A stretch of DNA of 64,000 nucleotides from Ohtaekwangia koreensis (GTDB taxonomy: Bacteria; Bacteroidota; Bacteroidia; Cytophagales; Cyclobacteriaceae): positions 1,336,580 to 1,400,579 of the forward strand of contig NZ_FUZU01000001.1 in NCBI RefSeq assembly GCF_900167975.1. Reading direction: 5' to 3'. Shown here one piece after another: positions 62,614 to 64,000 of this stretch. A model generated the notes under the pieces. The model saw only the letters and a program-made list of their open reading frames with translations. It was not told the origin of the DNA and did no database searches. Both the position numbers and the translations under genes were made by a program. Positions within the stretch are counted from its first letter, which is position 1, and the number at the start of each line of letters is the position of its first letter.

Positions 62614-62940
62614 AATGAAATGAGGGGTGTTTTTCTATTACAAAGTTGCGAAGAGAACACATGTTGCAACCACTTAAATGTATTTCGAATATTACATCCT
62701 CTATATTTTATGAAATCTTAATTTTTTCAATCAATCCAAACCAGATTCCTGGATTTTATTTCAAAGATAAACCTTAGGGCTGGGGAATTTAAGCAACACT
62801 GATTAAGCGGTTTACAGTTACTAATATGATCAACCCATCCTTCAGCCATGTTAATGGTATATTTTTTTAAACGTTCATTAGGACATCGCTTATTTATGGA
62901 ATGCGCGTAAACCTTTATAAACTACTTTAAGACAAATACT
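62614..62940. other. Gene-free divergent interval
   Basis: AT-rich spacer between the ABC exporter (minus) and the DUF2892 gene (plus). On the minus strand CAACTTTG (62641-62648) is one base off TAnnTTTG and could drive the exporter. I see no RNA gene, repeat or open frame worth calling. Confidence 0.45.
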
Positions 62941-63246
62941 ATGAATGAATATAACACTTCCGAAGAAGAAAGATCGACAGGTGCTTTGTTAGCTTCTGTT
63001 TCAACCGTTACGAATGTTAATCCGGGAGAGCGCATGATCTCCCTGCTCAGTGGATTGGCACTTGCCACAGCAGGTATACGTAACTTTAAAAAAGGTAATG
63101 GTATTTCACTGGTTCTTGGCGGAGCATATTTAGTCGCCAGAGGTATCACGGGGTATTGCGTGGTAAATGCCTTGGTCAGCAAAAGCAAATTGGTTAAAAA
63201 TGTATTGCCACAAACTACAGGAACTTTCAAAGTAGTAAGTTATTAA
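62941..63246 (+). CDS. DUF2892 (YgaP-like) membrane protein
   Basis: 101 residues. The conserved DUF2892 core starts at NVNPGERMISLLSGLALATAG and continues to LVLGGAYLVARGITGYC, two short transmembrane helices with glycine-rich packing. There is a polar 25-residue head and a basic tail (SKSKLVKNVL). No rhodanese domain is attached. Function unknown; often stress-linked in relatives. Confidence 0.75.
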   Translation: MNEYNTSEEERSTGALLASVSTVTNVNPGERMISLLSGLALATAGIRNFKKGNGISLVLGGAYLVARGITGYCVVNALVSKSKLVKNVLPQTTGTFKVVSY

Positions 63247-63279
63247 TGTGAAGTTGATGAACATCAAATTTGAGTGAAC

Positions 63280-63939
63280 ATGAAATCAATACTTTTTTCG
63301 GTAGCGATAGCATTGACAGTAACGTGCGCGCAAGCACAAGTAAGTGACTCGACCAAACGAACACAGAGCAGGCGCCCGACTATAAATCAAAGCCAAGAGA
63401 AGCCAAGCGATAAGGAGCTTCTCGAATTGCAAATGAACCGTAAGCGAAACAAGGGAGCACAAGCAGATACAACTTCGGCCTCAGGTGCAAATGCCCGTAA
63501 GCAACCTGGTGAAAATAAAGCGCTGAAGAATGATGTTAACCAGGCAGAAGGAGACAATAATCCGAATAGTCCAACGAACTCAAATGCTGTATCAATTTTT
63601 GAGACCGGCACAAGTTCCGCAGGATCGCCCGGTACAATATCGGATGATAATGGTAAGGATCGTGATGGCACAAATACAGTTCAACGCAGTACGCCCAACA
63701 TGGCGGGCTCACCGGCACCTCGCAGAGGTAGTGCGAGCGCTTCTTCTGCACGTTCTGAGAAGGCTGCAAAAAACTCTAATGACAAGCAAAATGCTGATGT
63801 TAAAAATGACGAGAAGGCTGTGAAAGATAAAGGTGAGAAAGCCCAGGAAGACAAGGTTAAAGAATCCAAGGACAAAAAAAGTAAATCAAAAAAGAAAGAC
63901 AAAGACAGCAGCGAGAAGGACAAAGACAAAAATGACTGA
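63280..63939 (+). CDS. Low-complexity secreted Lys/Asp/Ser-rich protein
   Basis: 219 residues from ATG 63280 (GTG 63274 is possible). Signal peptide ends near TCAQAQ. The mature part is disordered: Asn/Ser/Gly-rich in the middle, then strongly basic and acidic alternation at the C-terminus (KDKKSKSKKKDKDSS). No domains recognised. The reading frame is unlikely to be by chance given the signal peptide. Surface or periplasmic; may coat or bind polyanions, which is speculation. Confidence 0.6.
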   Translation: MKSILFSVAIALTVTCAQAQVSDSTKRTQSRRPTINQSQEKPSDKELLELQMNRKRNKGAQADTTSASGANARKQPGENKALKNDVNQAEGDNNPNSPTNSNAVSIFETGTSSAGSPGTISDDNGKDRDGTNTVQRSTPNMAGSPAPRRGSASASSARSEKAAKNSNDKQNADVKNDEKAVKDKGEKAQEDKVKESKDKKSKSKKKDKDSSEKDKDKND

Positions 63940-64000
63940 GTCATTTTAAATTCTTGCTTATAACTTCTCACGGCTCCGGAAATAATAGCGGTTGGTTAAC

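Noticed and set aside
1-64000. tRNA, rRNA, CRISPR arrays, insertion sequences, prophage genes
   Set aside because: None seen: no cloverleaf-like GTTCGA-type arm in a plausible context, no regularly spaced repeats, and no transposase or integrase reading frame.

Overview
The window looks like chromosomal DNA of a Bacteroidota member, most likely order Cytophagales (a soil bacterium of the Chryseolinea/Ohtaekwangia kind is my guess). The reasons are type IX secretion (T9SS) sorting domains of both A and B type, a PorP/SprF protein, several TAnnTTTG-type -7 promoter boxes, near absence of Shine-Dalgarno sequences, a flexirubin/aryl-polyene type gene set, and an arginine operon built on the acylornithine transcarbamylase (ArgF') route. 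G+C is roughly 42-43 percent by eye. No rRNA, tRNA, CRISPR array or insertion sequence was seen.

Region 1 (1-10,620, all + strand) is the distal part of a flexirubin/aryl-polyene type cluster: FabZ-like dehydratase, family 2 glycosyltransferase with a DUF2062 tail (split here by a 10-A run), a giant MMPL exporter/acyltransferase/methyltransferase fusion, a phytoene-desaturase-like oxidoreductase, a C45-type Ntn acyltransferase, an AcpS-like phosphopantetheinyl transferase and a PaaK-like CoA ligase. Most of these are separated by few bases or overlap by 4 bases.

Region 2 (10,760-34,800) is mainly housekeeping and envelope: coiled-coil lipoproteins, T9SS cargo and a BNR-repeat protein, FrnE-like DsbA protein, S-adenosylhomocysteine hydrolase, an ECF sigma/anti-sigma pair, a PepSY-like protein, an NtrC-type regulator tail to tail with a hybrid histidine kinase, a DASS transporter, an RRM protein, small membrane proteins, a large thioredoxin-like/TPR protein, Pgk, Pfk and the Sua5 tRNA-modification enzyme.

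Region 3 (34,800-49,050) holds a beta-lactamase-fold hydrolase, an AT-rich KAP P-loop NTPase that looks recently acquired, a MepA-like peptidase, NUDIX and DUF5655 proteins, a GH20 hexosaminidase, and a 1,756-residue T9SS cargo divergent from its probable PorP/SprF partner with repeated short motifs between them.

Region 4 (49,050-59,000) is the arginine operon: GNAT acyltransferase, argG, argC, argD, argF', argB, argE-like, an isochorismatase-fold protein and argH. Upstream lies what appears to be an arginine-rich leader peptide followed by an intrinsic terminator, that is, a candidate ribosome-mediated arginine attenuator. This is the most interesting observation in the window.

Region 5 (59,150-64,000) holds a Tat-exported Gfo/Idh/MocA oxidoreductase, an acidic disordered protein, an ABC exporter, a DUF2892 membrane protein and a low-complexity secreted protein. 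Across the window, isoleucine codon choice depends strongly on context (ATA after codons ending in T, giving TATA), and the KAP gene does not follow this rule.
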